Shown one piece after another: positions 1-8,819 of a stretch of DNA of 64,000 nt (position 1 is the stretch's first letter; each line of letters begins with the position of its first letter). The stretch comes from Clostridium punense (GTDB lineage: Bacteria; Bacillota; Clostridia; Clostridiales; Clostridiaceae). Made by a program: the position numbers and the translations under genes. The notes under the pieces were generated by a model. It worked only from the letters and a program-made list of their open reading frames with translations. It searched no databases and was not told where the DNA came from. Location of the stretch: positions 19,804-83,803 of the forward strand of contig NZ_JAGGLL010000022.1 in NCBI RefSeq assembly GCF_017874425.1. The letters run 5' to 3'.

Positions 1-233
1 AAAGATGTTATCAAAGATAATCTATTATCTTCCATTAAGAGTACCACTGCTAAAAATGCCACACCAAAGGGTGCTGATTTATTAATAAGCATGGTTCTAC
101 TAATTAAAATAGACATTACCAAAAAGGTAATACTTTTTGCCAAAACCCTATTGTAAGCTTCTGACTGGTTCTTCTTAACTTCCTTTGATTTATTAATTCT
201 TTCATATGCCTTTAACTCTGCTCCGTATTGCAT
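1..233 (-). CDS. spoIIE: Stage II sporulation protein E, N-terminal fragment (runs off the window)
   Basis: Only the first 77 codons are present; the gene continues past base 1. SpoIIE is the membrane-bound PP2C-type phosphatase that activates sigma-F in the forespore by dephosphorylating SpoIIAA. The translation begins MQYGAELKAYERINKS, a basic N-terminus, followed by hydrophobic segments (ITFLVMSILISRTMLI, then SAPFGVAFLAVVLLM), matching the start of the ten-helix membrane domain of clostridial SpoIIE. The ATG at 231-233 follows a GGGGTGG stretch. Position next to yabR/divIC/yabQ/yabP matches the Bacillus and Clostridium gene order. The phosphatase domain is outside the window. Confidence 0.85.
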   Translation of the reverse strand, partial: MQYGAELKAYERINKSKEVKKNQSEAYNRVLAKSITFLVMSILISRTMLINKSAPFGVAFLAVVLLMEDNRLSLITS

Positions 234-696
234 AAAATAATCACCCACCCCTTTAAATTACAACTTCATTATAACAAAGGTTATTGGTAATAAATGTCAT
301 TTCATGTGGTCAGTTTCCAAAAACTGTATGACAATAAATTGTAATTTTTTTACATATAATTATTTTTATGCGCTTCTTTATTTTTCCATTTTATTACAGA
401 ACACTACTTATCAAAGGTTTTTCATTAAAAGTTATTAACATCCAATAATGAGTTAATAAAAATTTGTTGATAACTTCTGTGAATAATTCTGTCGGTATAT
501 AATTTTTTTAAGTTTTTCATGATGAAAACTTATTTTATAAAACTTGAAAACTATGCATATACTATTAATTTAGACTACTATATATAATTTTAATTAGCGA
601 AAGACTAAAAATACTTATTTCCAATATTTAACCTATTTGAGGATCAATGTCTTTTATTATATAAACTGCTTATCTTTGGTTATACAAGAAAAATTA
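234..696. other. spoIIE upstream region
   Basis: This AT-rich gap has no credible gene. On the minus strand a TATAAT (268-273) lies about 35 bases before the spoIIE start. A TTGTCATACA sequence (about 324-336) upstream of it loosely resembles a Spo0A box, which would fit the known Spo0A control of spoIIE. Both are weak matches and are given as inference. Confidence 0.4.
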
Positions 697-726
697 AAAA
701 ACTCACAACTAAAGTTGTGAGTTTTT
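697..726 (-). terminator. Terminator of the tRNA operon
   Basis: A perfect 10-bp stem (ACTCACAACT/AGTTGTGAGT) with a 2-base loop lies directly downstream of the last tRNA gene in the minus direction. A T-rich run follows it on that strand. It ends the eight-gene tRNA transcript. Confidence 0.85.
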
Positions 727-729
727 GTT

Positions 730-806
730 TGGTAGCGGAAATAGGACTTGAACCTACGACACTTCGGGTATGAACCGAATGCTCTAGCCAGCTGAGCTAT
801 TCCGCC
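730..806 (-). tRNA. tRNA-Met (CAT), elongator type
   Basis: Folds as a 77-nt cloverleaf including the encoded CCA. Acceptor strands are GGCGGAA and TTCCGCT, the anticodon CAT sits in a normal 7-base loop, and the T arm reads GTAGGTTCAAGTCCTA. Base 1 can pair with base 72, unlike the initiator tRNAs in this array. Last gene of the minus-strand tRNA operon; near-identical to the copy at 1261-1337. Confidence 0.95.
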
Positions 807-811
807 ATGTA

Positions 812-887
<76 letters not shown>

Positions 888-892
888 ACATT

Positions 893-981
893 TGGTACTG
901 AAGACCGGAATCGAACCGGTACGGTGTTTAACCACCGCAGGATTTTAAGTCCTGTGCGTCTGCCTGTTCCGCCACTTCAGC
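893..981 (-). tRNA. tRNA-Leu (TAA)
   Basis: An 89-nt class II tRNA with encoded CCA and a long variable arm (GGTGGTTAAACACC). The anticodon loop is CTTAAAA, giving TAA. Acceptor GCTGAAG pairs with CTTCAGT, so this copy has a G:T closing pair; the other two copies end CTTCAGC. Confidence 0.95.
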
Positions 982-1003
982 ATATTAAAGGCAATTAGAA
1001 TTA

Positions 1004-1079
<76 letters not shown>

Positions 1080-1085
1080 ATATTT

Positions 1086-1174
1086 TGGTGCTGAAGACCG
1101 GAATCGAACCGGTACGGTGTTTAACCACCGCAGGATTTTAAGTCCTGTGCGTCTGCCTGTTCCGCCACTTCAGC
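1086..1174 (-). tRNA. tRNA-Leu (TAA), second copy
   Basis: 89-nt class II tRNA with TAA anticodon, long variable arm and encoded CCA. Acceptor GCTGAAG/CTTCAGC is fully paired. Confidence 0.95.
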
Positions 1175-1260
1175 AATTCATTTACAGTAACAGTAGTTAC
1201 CGTGACTTCCTACATTGTAGGATATATAAAACTTTCAACCAAATATATTGATTAGAAATA

Positions 1261-1337
1261 TGGTAGCGGAAATAGGACTTGAACCTACGACACTTCGGGT
1301 ATGAACCGAATGCTCTAGCCAGCTGAGCTATTCCGCC
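1261..1337 (-). tRNA. tRNA-Met (CAT), elongator type, second copy
   Basis: Same 77-nt sequence as 730-806, with encoded CCA. The roughly 86-bp spacer to the Leu gene at 1086-1174 is the longest in the array and may mark a duplication joint. Confidence 0.95.
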
Positions 1338-1341
1338 ATGT

Positions 1342-1417
<76 letters not shown>

Positions 1418-1422
1418 ATATT

Positions 1423-1511
1423 TGGTGCTGAAGACCGGAATCGAACCGGTACGGTGTTTAACCACCGCAGGATTTTAAGTCCTGTGCGTCTGCCTGTTCC
1501 GCCACTTCAGC
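1423..1511 (-). tRNA. tRNA-Leu (TAA), third copy, first gene of the array
   Basis: 89-nt class II tRNA, TAA anticodon, encoded CCA. It is promoter-proximal: the -10 element of the array promoter lies about 39 bp upstream of its 5' end. Confidence 0.95.
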
Positions 1512-1549
1512 TAGTTTTATGTTTCCGTCACCTCTCAGCGACAATATTT

Positions 1550-1578
1550 ATTATAAGTCATAGCATCATATCTGTCAA
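1550..1578 (-). promoter_or_regulatory. Promoter of the tRNA array
   Basis: A fully consensus sigma-A promoter on the minus strand: TTGACA (1573-1578), 17-bp spacer, TATAAT (1550-1555). It points at the eight tRNA genes. Such strength is expected for stable RNA genes. Confidence 0.9.
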
Positions 1579-1941
1579 CACTTTTTTATAGTTTTTATTT
1601 TATTTAAAAATTACTAGGGAAAACCTCTGATTTTCCTTACTTTTCACAAGTTAATGCTATAGAAATAACCTATTTTATTACCTTATAAGTTTTCTTAGTC
1701 TAAAATAAACTTATTTAAAAACTTGTAAATTTCAGAAATACTATAATTATAACTTTTAAGACTAGAAACTTTAGCAGAATGTTTCTTATATAATTCAAGT
1801 CTTTATTCAGAATCCCCATCCAATCATACATGATGAGAACTCATTTTATTCATCATAAAACCTTAGGTTAACTGTTGTCGTTATACTGTTAAGCTAAAAT
1901 CACATCGTGTAGCCTTATGCTATTAATATTATAAAAGTCAA

Positions 1942-1966
1942 AAGAGTGCTAAAGATTAGCACTCTT
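1942..1966 (-). terminator. Hairpin, probable original yabR terminator
   Basis: Perfect 11-bp stem AAGAGTGCTAA/TTAGCACTCTT with a 3-base loop, followed on the minus strand by TTTTGACTTTT. It lies beyond the mobile element at 1985-2142, so the element appears to have landed between yabR and its terminator. The half sites match CIRCE half sites but in the opposite arrangement, so this is not an HrcA operator. Confidence 0.6.
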
Positions 1967-1984
1967 AATATGAAAATTGAATCA

Positions 1985-2142
1985 GGCATCTGATAATAAA
2001 TAATAAGTCAAAGATGTGAAGGATATTTTGAGTTAGACTAGGAAACAGGTTTCTTAGATAGTGGAACTATCTAAGGGTTCTGTTGACGCCGTATAACGCA
2101 AAATAGACCATCATACTGACTTATTTATTTTTTGAAGATGCC
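1985..2142 (+). mobile_element. MITE-like palindromic element, copy 1
   Basis: A 158-bp non-coding element with inverted ends GGCATCTGATAATAAATAA... and, in complement, GGCATCTTCAAAAAATAAAT. Flanks are TCA on the left and TTA on the right, a 3-bp duplication with one mismatch. The right-hand TTA is the complement of the yabR stop codon. The interior (AACAGGTTTC...GTTCTGTT) is itself self-complementary and closely matches the other copies in this window. Confidence 0.85.
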
Positions 2143-2559
2143 TTAATAACTTGAACCTTTTTTACTATATCCACGACCTTTTCCATCTTGATGTTTCTTT
2201 AGGTCTTGGAATCTTTCTTCGCTATCTTTTAAAAACTTAGACATCCTATCCTCAAAGCTTCCTGCTGAAGAAACTTTAGTTTTCTCTTTTTCCCAATCAA
2301 TTTCTACTGGTTTTACAGATTTCTTAGGAACTCCTGCCTGTTTTATGGATAGGCTCATTTTACCGTTATCATCCACAGATATAATCTTAACTTTAACTAT
2401 ATCTTCTTCTTTTAAATGATCTCTAACATTTTTAACGAAAACATCTGATACCTCAGAGATGTGAACTAATCCTGTTTTACCCTCCACTTCAACAAAAGCA
2501 CCAAAATTAGTTATATTGACTACTTTACCTTCTACAATACTTCCAGCCTTTAAGGTCAT
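2143..2559 (-). CDS. yabR: S1-domain RNA-binding protein, YabR family
   Basis: 138 aa. Residues 3-75 form one S1 OB-fold with the typical GSIVEGKVVNITNFGAFVEV start and GLVHISEVSD strand; the rest is a basic tail rich in Lys and Ser. YabR-type proteins bind RNA and probably associate with ribosomes; the exact role is unsettled. Position between divIC and spoIIE matches Bacillus yabR. The RBS is AGGAGG. The TAA stop is part of the 3-bp target duplication of the adjacent mobile element, so the reading frame appears unaltered. Confidence 0.9.
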   Translation of the reverse strand: MTLKAGSIVEGKVVNITNFGAFVEVEGKTGLVHISEVSDVFVKNVRDHLKEEDIVKVKIISVDDNGKMSLSIKQAGVPKKSVKPVEIDWEKEKTKVSSAGSFEDRMSKFLKDSEERFQDLKKHQDGKGRGYSKKGSSY

Positions 2560-2649
2560 ATTAAAAAGACTCCTCCTTAAAATTAGATGATTATATAATT
2601 ATATATAATGACATAGTTAGAATTAATTTGCTAACTTATCAAAATAACT

Positions 2650-2925
2650 TTATTTATTTCCACTGTTATTAATTACAGGAGTCTCTCCTTCTTTTATTAG
2701 CCCTAACTTTTCTCTTGCTAACTTCTCAATATATTTATCACTTTGAGATAATTTAACTTCATCCTGTAATTTCGAATTTTCTTCCTTAGCTTTTTGAAGC
2801 TCCACAGTGTGTTTTTTAAGTTCAACTTTTTGTTTGTGCATAATAATTTGCTGATTTATAAGAGTATAACAAACATATCCACCAATTAATAGTAATAACA
2901 AGTTTTTTTTCTTAAACTTCTTCAT
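2650..2925 (-). CDS. divIC: Septum formation initiator DivIC/FtsB family
   Basis: 91 aa from the chosen ATG (2923-2925). A short basic N-terminus (MKKFKKKN) is followed by one membrane helix (about residues 8-24) and an extracytoplasmic coiled coil (HKQKVELKKHTVELQKAKEE). The DivIC motif EKLAREKLGLIKEGE is near the C-terminus. DivIC partners FtsL and DivIB in the divisome. The open frame extends to 3018, but the Shine-Dalgarno GAAAGAAGG suits the internal ATG; an ATG at 2937 is an alternative. Sits in the yabP-yabQ-divIC-yabR order. Confidence 0.9.
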   Translation of the reverse strand: MKKFKKKNLLLLLIGGYVCYTLINQQIIMHKQKVELKKHTVELQKAKEENSKLQDEVKLSQSDKYIEKLAREKLGLIKEGETPVINNSGNK

Positions 2926-3073
2926 TTCATCACTCATCCTTCTTTCAAATGAATGAGTTAACTTAGGTACCCAAGTCAAGTGACTTTTGTGCACCTTATT
3001 ACTAAATGTTAAACTCATAAGTATATTTTAATTTGTATTCTACATTTGTTCAAGCTATTTTATATTATTATTT

Positions 3074-3466
3074 TTAATTTTTTCTGAGTATTTTATAAAA
3101 ACATACCCTTAACGGATAAGTTATAATGTAAAATCCTATTCTAATTGTTGTAAATAGAAATATCAATAGCCTATGAAGGGTTTTAACAAAACCTTTACTA
3201 ATGAGCTTTAAATATATTAACAATCCAAAGGCGATATAAACAAAAACATTAAAACTCATATATGCATAGCTTGTGTACATCATAAAAACGAAGATAATAA
3301 TTCCTGTTAGAATCCAAAATAACAAATCTTCTACAGCAGTGATAAACTTATTTAAACTTTCAAAACCCCTTAATATTCTGTATATGTCAAATAAGGTTCC
3401 TATGAGCATGCCCCCTAATAAACTAAACACAAATAGGTTTACCTGCTGTGACATAGAAAAAATCAT
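3074..3466 (-). CDS. yabQ: Spore cortex biosynthesis protein YabQ
   Basis: 130 aa, almost entirely hydrophobic, with about four membrane helices and a basic C-terminal end. It matches YabQ, a sporulation membrane protein in the mother cell that is needed for cortex formation in Bacillus. The start is supported by an AGGTAGG ribosome binding site 7 bases upstream. It begins 7 bp after the yabP stop, so the two are very likely one transcript. Confidence 0.9.
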   Translation of the reverse strand: MIFSMSQQVNLFVFSLLGGMLIGTLFDIYRILRGFESLNKFITAVEDLLFWILTGIIIFVFMMYTSYAYMSFNVFVYIAFGLLIYLKLISKGFVKTLHRLLIFLFTTIRIGFYIITYPLRVCFYKILRKN

Positions 3467-3473
3467 AGCTTAC

Positions 3474-3770
3474 CTACCTAAACAATCTAGCAATTATGCC
3501 ATTTTGTTTTCTGTGTTTTTTCTCTTCAGTGGTATAAACAATGTACCCAATATTACCGCTAATTATTACGTCTCCATTTTGTACGTCTAGCTTGTTCATT
3601 TTTAACTCTTCACCACGGATGTCCATATTACCTAATACAGTTTTAAGTAGTATTTGCTCATCATTAAAGCTTATAATTTCTGTAACTCCATCAAGACTCA
3701 TTTTCTTTCTATTTTCTAAAGCCAAAAAACTTTTCTTATTTTCAACCTTTACCTCTTTATTCTGTTCCAT
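3474..3770 (-). CDS. yabP: Sporulation protein YabP
   Basis: 98 aa, single YabP/YqfC domain. Visible family features are the N-terminal LENRKKMSLDGVTEIISFNDEQILLKT segment (about residues 18-44), then GDVIISGN and a basic C-terminal end. YabP works with YabQ in cortex and coat morphogenesis in the mother cell. A GAGGAGG RBS precedes the ATG. In Bacillus the pair is sigma-E dependent; I could not find a convincing sigma-E promoter here. Confidence 0.92.
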   Translation of the reverse strand: MEQNKEVKVENKKSFLALENRKKMSLDGVTEIISFNDEQILLKTVLGNMDIRGEELKMNKLDVQNGDVIISGNIGYIVYTTEEKKHRKQNGIIARLFR

Positions 3771-3860
3771 ATTATCCTCCTCACAAAATAACGTACTAAA
3801 ACATAGTAGGCTCTCTGAAGGCTTTAAAGGAGATTTATCTCTTATTTATCTTTAAAAGCC

Positions 3861-3917
3861 TTAAGGAAACCAAGGCAGGTTGGTATTAAAAATTACTCTT
3901 TAGAATTGGTTTCCTCT
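3861..3917 (+). repeat. Short dispersed palindromic repeat (GGGAAC family)
   Basis: Begins TTAAGGAAACCAAGGCAG and ends TTTAGAATTGGTTTCC, so its ends are inverted copies. The same layout occurs at 6530-6587, 21667-21726, 26436-26494 and 38501-38558. It occupies the spacer between yabP and rqcP. Confidence 0.55.
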
Positions 3918-3952
3918 AATAAAAAATATATGCAAGGAGGAAAATTTTATGA

Positions 3953-4213
3953 CTACTCTGTATCTTCTTCTCCTGAAATTATTTCATACATGTTTTTTGC
4001 ATTTTCTTTAGTTACATGAGCAGCTATATTAACTATTTTTGCTCTAAGAGTTTGTTTTGCAAATTGAATTTGAATGATATCTCCTTCATTGACTACAGTC
4101 CCTGCTTTTGCTACCTTGTCATTAATAGAAACTCTTCCACTTTCGCAAACCTCTTTAGCAACAGTTCTTCTTTTTATTATTCTTGAAACCTTTAAATATT
4201 TATCTAGTCTCAT
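3953..4213 (-). CDS. rqcP: S4-domain ribosome quality-control factor RqcP (YabO)
   Basis: 86 aa from the ATG at 4211-4213, placed 6 bases after GGGGTG; a GTG and another ATG lie just upstream in frame. The S4 RNA-binding fold covers residues 1-60 (MRLDKYLKVSRIIKRRTVAK, then GRVSINDKVAKAGTVVNEGD). RqcP binds 50S-peptidyl-tRNA complexes and helps RqcH add alanine tails to stalled chains. Location between hup/mazG and yabP agrees with Bacillus yabO. Confidence 0.92.
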   Translation of the reverse strand: MRLDKYLKVSRIIKRRTVAKEVCESGRVSINDKVAKAGTVVNEGDIIQIQFAKQTLRAKIVNIAAHVTKENAKNMYEIISGEEDTE

Positions 4214-4394
4214 AATCATCACCCCAATAAACTTATTATACTATTTAAAATCAAAATAATTCATAAATTTTTATAAAGAATCAAAATGGAATTTACATCA
4301 ATACACGACCTACACCTGTTCTTATAAGTCCTTAATAAAATTAAATTTCACTTTAATATTACATAATAGAATAAACTATAATTTTATAAAGAAA

Positions 4395-4425
4395 AAAACC
4401 TAGATAAAAATCCAGGCTTTTTAAA
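4395..4425 (-). terminator. Terminator of hup
   Basis: Stem CCTGGAT/ATCTAGG (one mismatch) with an A-rich loop and a TTTTTTT run on the minus strand, starting 9 bp after the hup stop codon. Confidence 0.8.
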
Positions 4426-4434
4426 AATTTAAGA

Positions 4435-4710
4435 CTATTTGTTTACTATGTCCTTAAATTCTTTTCCTGCTTTAAATACTGGAACCTTTGAAGCTGGGAT
4501 TTGTATTTCCTCTTTAGTTCTTGGGTTTCTTCCAGTTCTTGCAGCTCTTTCTCTAGTCTCGAAAGTTCCAAATCCAACTAATTGAACCTTCTCACCTTTT
4601 GCTAATGCTTCCTCAACGCTGTCTATGAAAGCTTTTAAGAAAGTTTCAGTTTCCTTTTTAGTTAGACCAGATTTTTCTGCCATGCTTGTTACTAATTCTG
4701 ACTTATTCAC
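4435..4710 (-). CDS. hup: DNA-binding protein HU
   Basis: 91 aa, standard HU length. The dimerisation helices (MNKSELVTSMAEKSGL) are followed by the beta arm with GFGTFETRERAARTGRNPRT and the IPASKVPVFKAGKEFKDIV tail. HU bends and compacts DNA as a nucleoid protein. The start is GTG at 4708-4710, 7 bases after GGAGG. Single-gene unit with its own terminator, between mazG and rqcP. Confidence 0.97.
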   Translation of the reverse strand: MNKSELVTSMAEKSGLTKKETETFLKAFIDSVEEALAKGEKVQLVGFGTFETRERAARTGRNPRTKEEIQIPASKVPVFKAGKEFKDIVNK

Positions 4711-4862
4711 TATGGTACCTCCTTAATCTTAACTGCAATGTCTAAATTCTAATGTTTAACCACCTAAATACAAACATCGCATATAGAATATCTAATAGCA
4801 TATTCTTCAAGTAGTTTAAAAATCCTTCTAATCAGCTATAGTTTTAACAAATTTTTGCTAAA

Positions 4863-6308
4863 TTAAACATTTTTTGCTTCATTCCACAACTGATCCATTT
4901 GTTCTAGGGTCATATCTTTAAGATTTAACCCTTTTTTTATCGCAGTTTCCTCTATATATTGGAAACGTTTGATAAATTTATCTATAGTATAATTTACTGC
5001 AAACTCAGGGTCAATGTCAAGGAGTCTAGCAACATTTACCGTTGCAAAAATTAAATCTCCAACTTCTTCTTGTATTTTTGCCTCATTATTAGTTTTATAT
5101 ACATCTCTTACCTCTTGCAGTTCCTCCAGAACCTTCTCCATTGCAGGGGCTACATCAGCCCAGTCAAAACCCACCTTGGCAGCTTTCTTTTGAACCTTTT
5201 CTGCTCTTAAAAGTCCCGGAAAATTTTTAGGTACATGTTTCAAGGTATCAGTATAAGTTTTAAAATCTTTTTCTTTTCCTTTAATCTCTTCCCAGTTAGT
5301 TAATACTTCATCACTGTCACTAACCTGTACATCTCCAAAAACATGAGGATGCCTTGATATCATTTTTTCCGTTATTCCTTTAATTATGTCATTTATATTA
5401 AAGTATCCCTCTTCTTTTCCAATTTGACCATGGAACACCACTTGTAGAAGCACATCCCCTAGCTCTTCTACTAGCTTTGTATCATCTTCTTCATCTATGG
5501 CTTCTAACACTTCATAACATTCCTCAATTAGATACCTTTTCAATGATTCATGGGTTTGCTCATAGTCCCACGGACATCCATCTTCTCCCCTAAGTACTTC
5601 CATAACCTTTAATAAATCATAAAAATCCTTAGTGTTATCTAAATCCTTAGGGATGTATATAGAGGTTAAGTAATCTATATCCTCTTGTCTGTCTAAATCA
5701 TAAAGTTTTATTTTCCTTATGCTTTCAAGCCCCTTAACTCCAGCTGCTCTAACAAAGTATATATCCGTATCATCTTTATAATATTCTAATAGAGCAAGCT
5801 TTGTTTCCGATGCTATAAGAGGATTATAAACTTGAGTAATTATAAGTCCCAATCTTTTATCCATAACTTGATTTGCAATATCAAAGGCATCAACTATTTT
5901 TATACCTTCTATAGGATCAATTTTTAAACTTTCCATTACAGCATCAATAAAGCTTACTGCTGGAAGTATTTCTGTTTCTATACCTGTAGCCTCACATTCC
6001 TTTAGAAGTAAAGTCACAGACTTTTCAGCTACTAATGGATGGCCAGGAACAGCATAAACTAGCTCTTCGCAGGTATTATGTTTATCTATAATATCCTTTG
6101 AAATAGCACTATATACTTCATCAAAAGAATCAAACCTCTCGTAAAAAGAATCATATGTATCAAACACTACTCCTAATGACTTTAAATAATCCACGTTAGG
6201 ATGCTTCTCAGTTCTTAAAAGTACCTTATGAGAAGACTTTAATAGTTCTAACGTCCCTATGGTAAGTGCATCCTTTGCCCCTGGCCCTAGACCTACTATT
6301 TTAATCAT
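4863..6308 (-). CDS. mazG: MazG-type nucleoside triphosphate pyrophosphohydrolase with methylase-like N-domain (YabN)
   Basis: 481 aa, two-part protein. Residues 1-220 resemble tetrapyrrole (corrin/porphyrin) methylases, with the MIKIVGLGPGAKDALTIG motif. Residues 225-480 hold two MazG units, visible as EECYEVLEAIDEED...EELGDVLLQVVFH and later EEVGDLIFATVNVARLL, whose acidic residues bind Mg2+. MazG hydrolyses NTPs to NMPs plus pyrophosphate, cleaning abnormal nucleotides. This fusion is typical of Firmicutes YabN. AAGGAG RBS 9 bases from the ATG. The methylase half probably lacks a known substrate. Confidence 0.93.
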   Translation of the reverse strand: MIKIVGLGPGAKDALTIGTLELLKSSHKVLLRTEKHPNVDYLKSLGVVFDTYDSFYERFDSFDEVYSAISKDIIDKHNTCEELVYAVPGHPLVAEKSVTLLLKECEATGIETEILPAVSFIDAVMESLKIDPIEGIKIVDAFDIANQVMDKRLGLIITQVYNPLIASETKLALLEYYKDDTDIYFVRAAGVKGLESIRKIKLYDLDRQEDIDYLTSIYIPKDLDNTKDFYDLLKVMEVLRGEDGCPWDYEQTHESLKRYLIEECYEVLEAIDEEDDTKLVEELGDVLLQVVFHGQIGKEEGYFNINDIIKGITEKMISRHPHVFGDVQVSDSDEVLTNWEEIKGKEKDFKTYTDTLKHVPKNFPGLLRAEKVQKKAAKVGFDWADVAPAMEKVLEELQEVRDVYKTNNEAKIQEEVGDLIFATVNVARLLDIDPEFAVNYTIDKFIKRFQYIEETAIKKGLNLKDMTLEQMDQLWNEAKNV

Positions 6309-6529
6309 ACTGTATCGCTCCTTATATCCTTGGTATTGTAAATGTTATTCATAACTCTACTGCATATGTTTATGTAAATACATAAACATATATTAATGAT
6401 TTAATTGTAATTTAAAATAAAGTAAGCTACCTTTAATTTAGAACAAATTATTATTTGTTGCTATAAACAAATATATACGTAAATAAGTATATGCGAATTC
6501 TCTAGTGAAGCTTATCAATAAAAAAAATC

Positions 6530-6587
6530 TTAAGGGAACCAAGGCAGAGCCTATATGAGTTAACTACTGACTTTAGTTCCCTATATA
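6530..6587 (+). repeat. Short dispersed palindromic repeat (GGGAAC family)
   Basis: TTAAGGGAACCAAGGCAG at the left and GACTTTAGTTCCCTATATA at the right. It lies in the 492-bp gap 6309-6800 between yabM and mazG, which otherwise shows only AT-rich sequence and a TATATACG/CATATA stretch that may carry the mazG promoter. Confidence 0.55.
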
Positions 6588-6800
6588 CAGTTGAATCTTT
6601 AATATATAAATTTTAAACCATCTTAAAACCAAAATAACCTAGTGTAAAAACAAAGTCTAGCCTAACTTTACTACACATTTTTCAAAGCTAAGTTTTATTT
6701 GTATCTAAATACTTTACTAATTTAAAAACAAAACCTATTTGTTAATTAGATCTTTAATGAGAGTTAAATAGAGTATAATCTTAAGTTTACAAAAACTAAG

Positions 6801-8336
6801 TTAATGCCTCATAAATTTTCCTCTTATATCCTCCATTGAGAATACTCCTAAAATTATTATTAGCACAGAAAATACTGCTACCCCCACTATTATGGAAACC
6901 AAGCAGGAAATTCCATTACTCATTGTATAATTATAGACATTATTATAGCTAAATACAACAAGAATTATCATAATTAGGGATGCCATCAAAGGCTTTAATA
7001 AAACCTCTAGAAGACTAAATTTGATTTTTAAAATTTTAGAGACTTGTATATAATTTAGTAGTGCAGTGGTAATATATCCAAAAATAGTCCCTATAACTGC
7101 TCCATATATATTTACATTGCTTTGTGCCACAAATACGTAAGATAGTATAACCTTTACGATACAACCTACTCCAAGATTATACACAGGAAGCATGTATCTT
7201 CCACAGCTTTGTAAAAGCGATGTAGTAGTTTGAGTAATTATTATAAAAGGTATTGATATAGATAAGAATTTAAGTATTTCAAATCCAGCCACATCCTTCA
7301 TAAATACTAAGGCCATTATTGGTTTTGCTAAAAAATATAAACCTAAAAAGCTTGGAATTCCTATTACAAAGGATAGCTTATAAACCATTTCCACTCTTCT
7401 TTTTAATTCTACAGTTCTAAAAGTAGCATAAGCCTCTGAAACTATAGGAACTAACGCTGCACAAAGAGCCATAGATACTGCTAAAGGTATATTCTGTAGA
7501 GTTACAGCCTTTCCAGTAAGCTGCCCATACAAAACTGCACTATCTTGAGCCGAGTAACCTGCAACCAAAAGTCTCTGTGGAACTACTACTGAATCTATTA
7601 ATGACATTATCGTTCCTACTGCTGCTCCAATGGATACTGGAAGTGCTGCTTGAGCTATAAGCGGGATCATGCTATTACCTCTTTTTCTCGGAAGCTTAGG
7701 AAACTCCTTTCTAACCCTAATATAATTTATCATAAGATATAAACTCCCTAGCATCCCTCCAACTACTGTACCAAAAGCCGCTCCTCCTGCTGCATATTCT
7801 ATGCCCTTTGGTACTAATAGATATGCAAATAAAACTCCACATACAACTCTCCCAATTTGTTCAACAATTTGAGAAATTCCTGTATAGGTCATATTTTGCA
7901 TTCCCTGAAAAAAACCCCTAAGAGTACACATAATGCAAACAAATATTGGTGCAATAGAAATAACCATAAAAGAATAATAGGACTTAGAATCCCATTTTAA
8001 AGCTGTTATTATTCCCTTTGAGAAAAATAGCATTATCATTGATGCTACAGCTCCAATAGGAATCATAATCATAAGTGTTTCTTTCAATATTTGCTTTACA
8101 GCATGTACATCATTTTTAGCATTAAATTCAGCAATAAGCTTTGACATAGCAATTGGAACTCCAGATGCCAAAGCAACAAAAGTCATGTAAAGTGGGTAGG
8201 ACATTTGATAATAGCCCATACCTTGATCCCCAATTAAAGCCTGTAAGGGTATTCTAAAAAATAATCCTAAAAACCTAGCAAATATAGTAGCTGCACCTAA
8301 AATCATTGTTCCTTTTATTAAAGACTGCCTTTTCAT
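6801..8336 (-). CDS. yabM: MATE/MOP-type polysaccharide flippase, SpoVB family (YabM)
   Basis: 511 aa, about 14 membrane helices. The N-terminus KRQSLIKGTMILGAATIFARFLGLFFRIPL is typical of the SpoVB/MurJ group of lipid-linked oligosaccharide flippases. SpoVB-like members move peptidoglycan or other wall precursors across the membrane; the substrate of this one is inferred from gene order (spoVT-yabM-yabN). The open frame begins 7 codons earlier, but GGGGGGAG sits 4 bases before the ATG at 8334-8336, so I use that. Confidence 0.88.
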   Translation of the reverse strand: MKRQSLIKGTMILGAATIFARFLGLFFRIPLQALIGDQGMGYYQMSYPLYMTFVALASGVPIAMSKLIAEFNAKNDVHAVKQILKETLMIMIPIGAVASMIMLFFSKGIITALKWDSKSYYSFMVISIAPIFVCIMCTLRGFFQGMQNMTYTGISQIVEQIGRVVCGVLFAYLLVPKGIEYAAGGAAFGTVVGGMLGSLYLMINYIRVRKEFPKLPRKRGNSMIPLIAQAALPVSIGAAVGTIMSLIDSVVVPQRLLVAGYSAQDSAVLYGQLTGKAVTLQNIPLAVSMALCAALVPIVSEAYATFRTVELKRRVEMVYKLSFVIGIPSFLGLYFLAKPIMALVFMKDVAGFEILKFLSISIPFIIITQTTTSLLQSCGRYMLPVYNLGVGCIVKVILSYVFVAQSNVNIYGAVIGTIFGYITTALLNYIQVSKILKIKFSLLEVLLKPLMASLIMIILVVFSYNNVYNYTMSNGISCLVSIIVGVAVFSVLIIILGVFSMEDIRGKFMRH

Positions 8337-8782
8337 ATACTCCCCCCATAAAAGCAAGCTCTATTTTATATAGTGAAAGGCTTGCCTATATTATAAATAT
8401 TTATTTTATAGAGGGTTTATTACTGATATAGGAATCTAGGATGAAAATTTATTTTATTTCCCTTCAAAACGCTTTAAAGTAGCCCATGTGAGTTTCTTAT
8501 GAAAGTTAAATTTTCACTTTAGTTCACAATAGATTTACTGATGAATAAATTGATTTCGAACCAGGAACTCCAAATACAAATAAATACAGATAATTATTTT
8601 TCTAGGAATATAAGAGTATAATAAAATTAAAAATCTATTAAATTTATATTAAATTGTTTATTATAATAACTTTTGGATAATATTGAAAAGGGAAAGAAAA
8701 TAGATGGACTTAAAAATGTACAATAATCATTTTTTCTTCACTCTTTAATTCAAGTCGCTATTTGGATAAAAACTTGAAATTA
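8337..8782. other. Gene-free spacer between yabM and spoVT
   Basis: 446 bp, AT-rich, no credible ORF on either strand. At about 8470-8530 it has a degenerate relative of the GGGAAC repeat (CTTTAAAGTAGCCC...CACTTTAGTTCAC). It should carry the yabM promoter but none stands out. Confidence 0.4.
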
Positions 8783-8819
8783 AAGAGTAATGGCGTAGCT
8801 ACGCCACGCCATTACTCTT
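8783..8819 (-). terminator. spoVT terminator containing the stop codon
   Basis: A 13-bp stem AAGAGTAATGGCG/CGCCATTACTCTT encloses a second palindrome (TGGCGTAGCTACGCCA). The TAA stop of spoVT (8812-8814) lies inside the stem, so ribosomes finishing spoVT occupy the hairpin region. Confidence 0.85.

Noticed and set aside
1942..1966. CIRCE (HrcA) operator
   Set aside because: The half sites are GAGTGCTAA then TTAGCACTC with 3 bases between, the reverse of CIRCE (TTAGCACTC-N9-GAGTGCTAA), and lie downstream of genes. It is a terminator-type hairpin.
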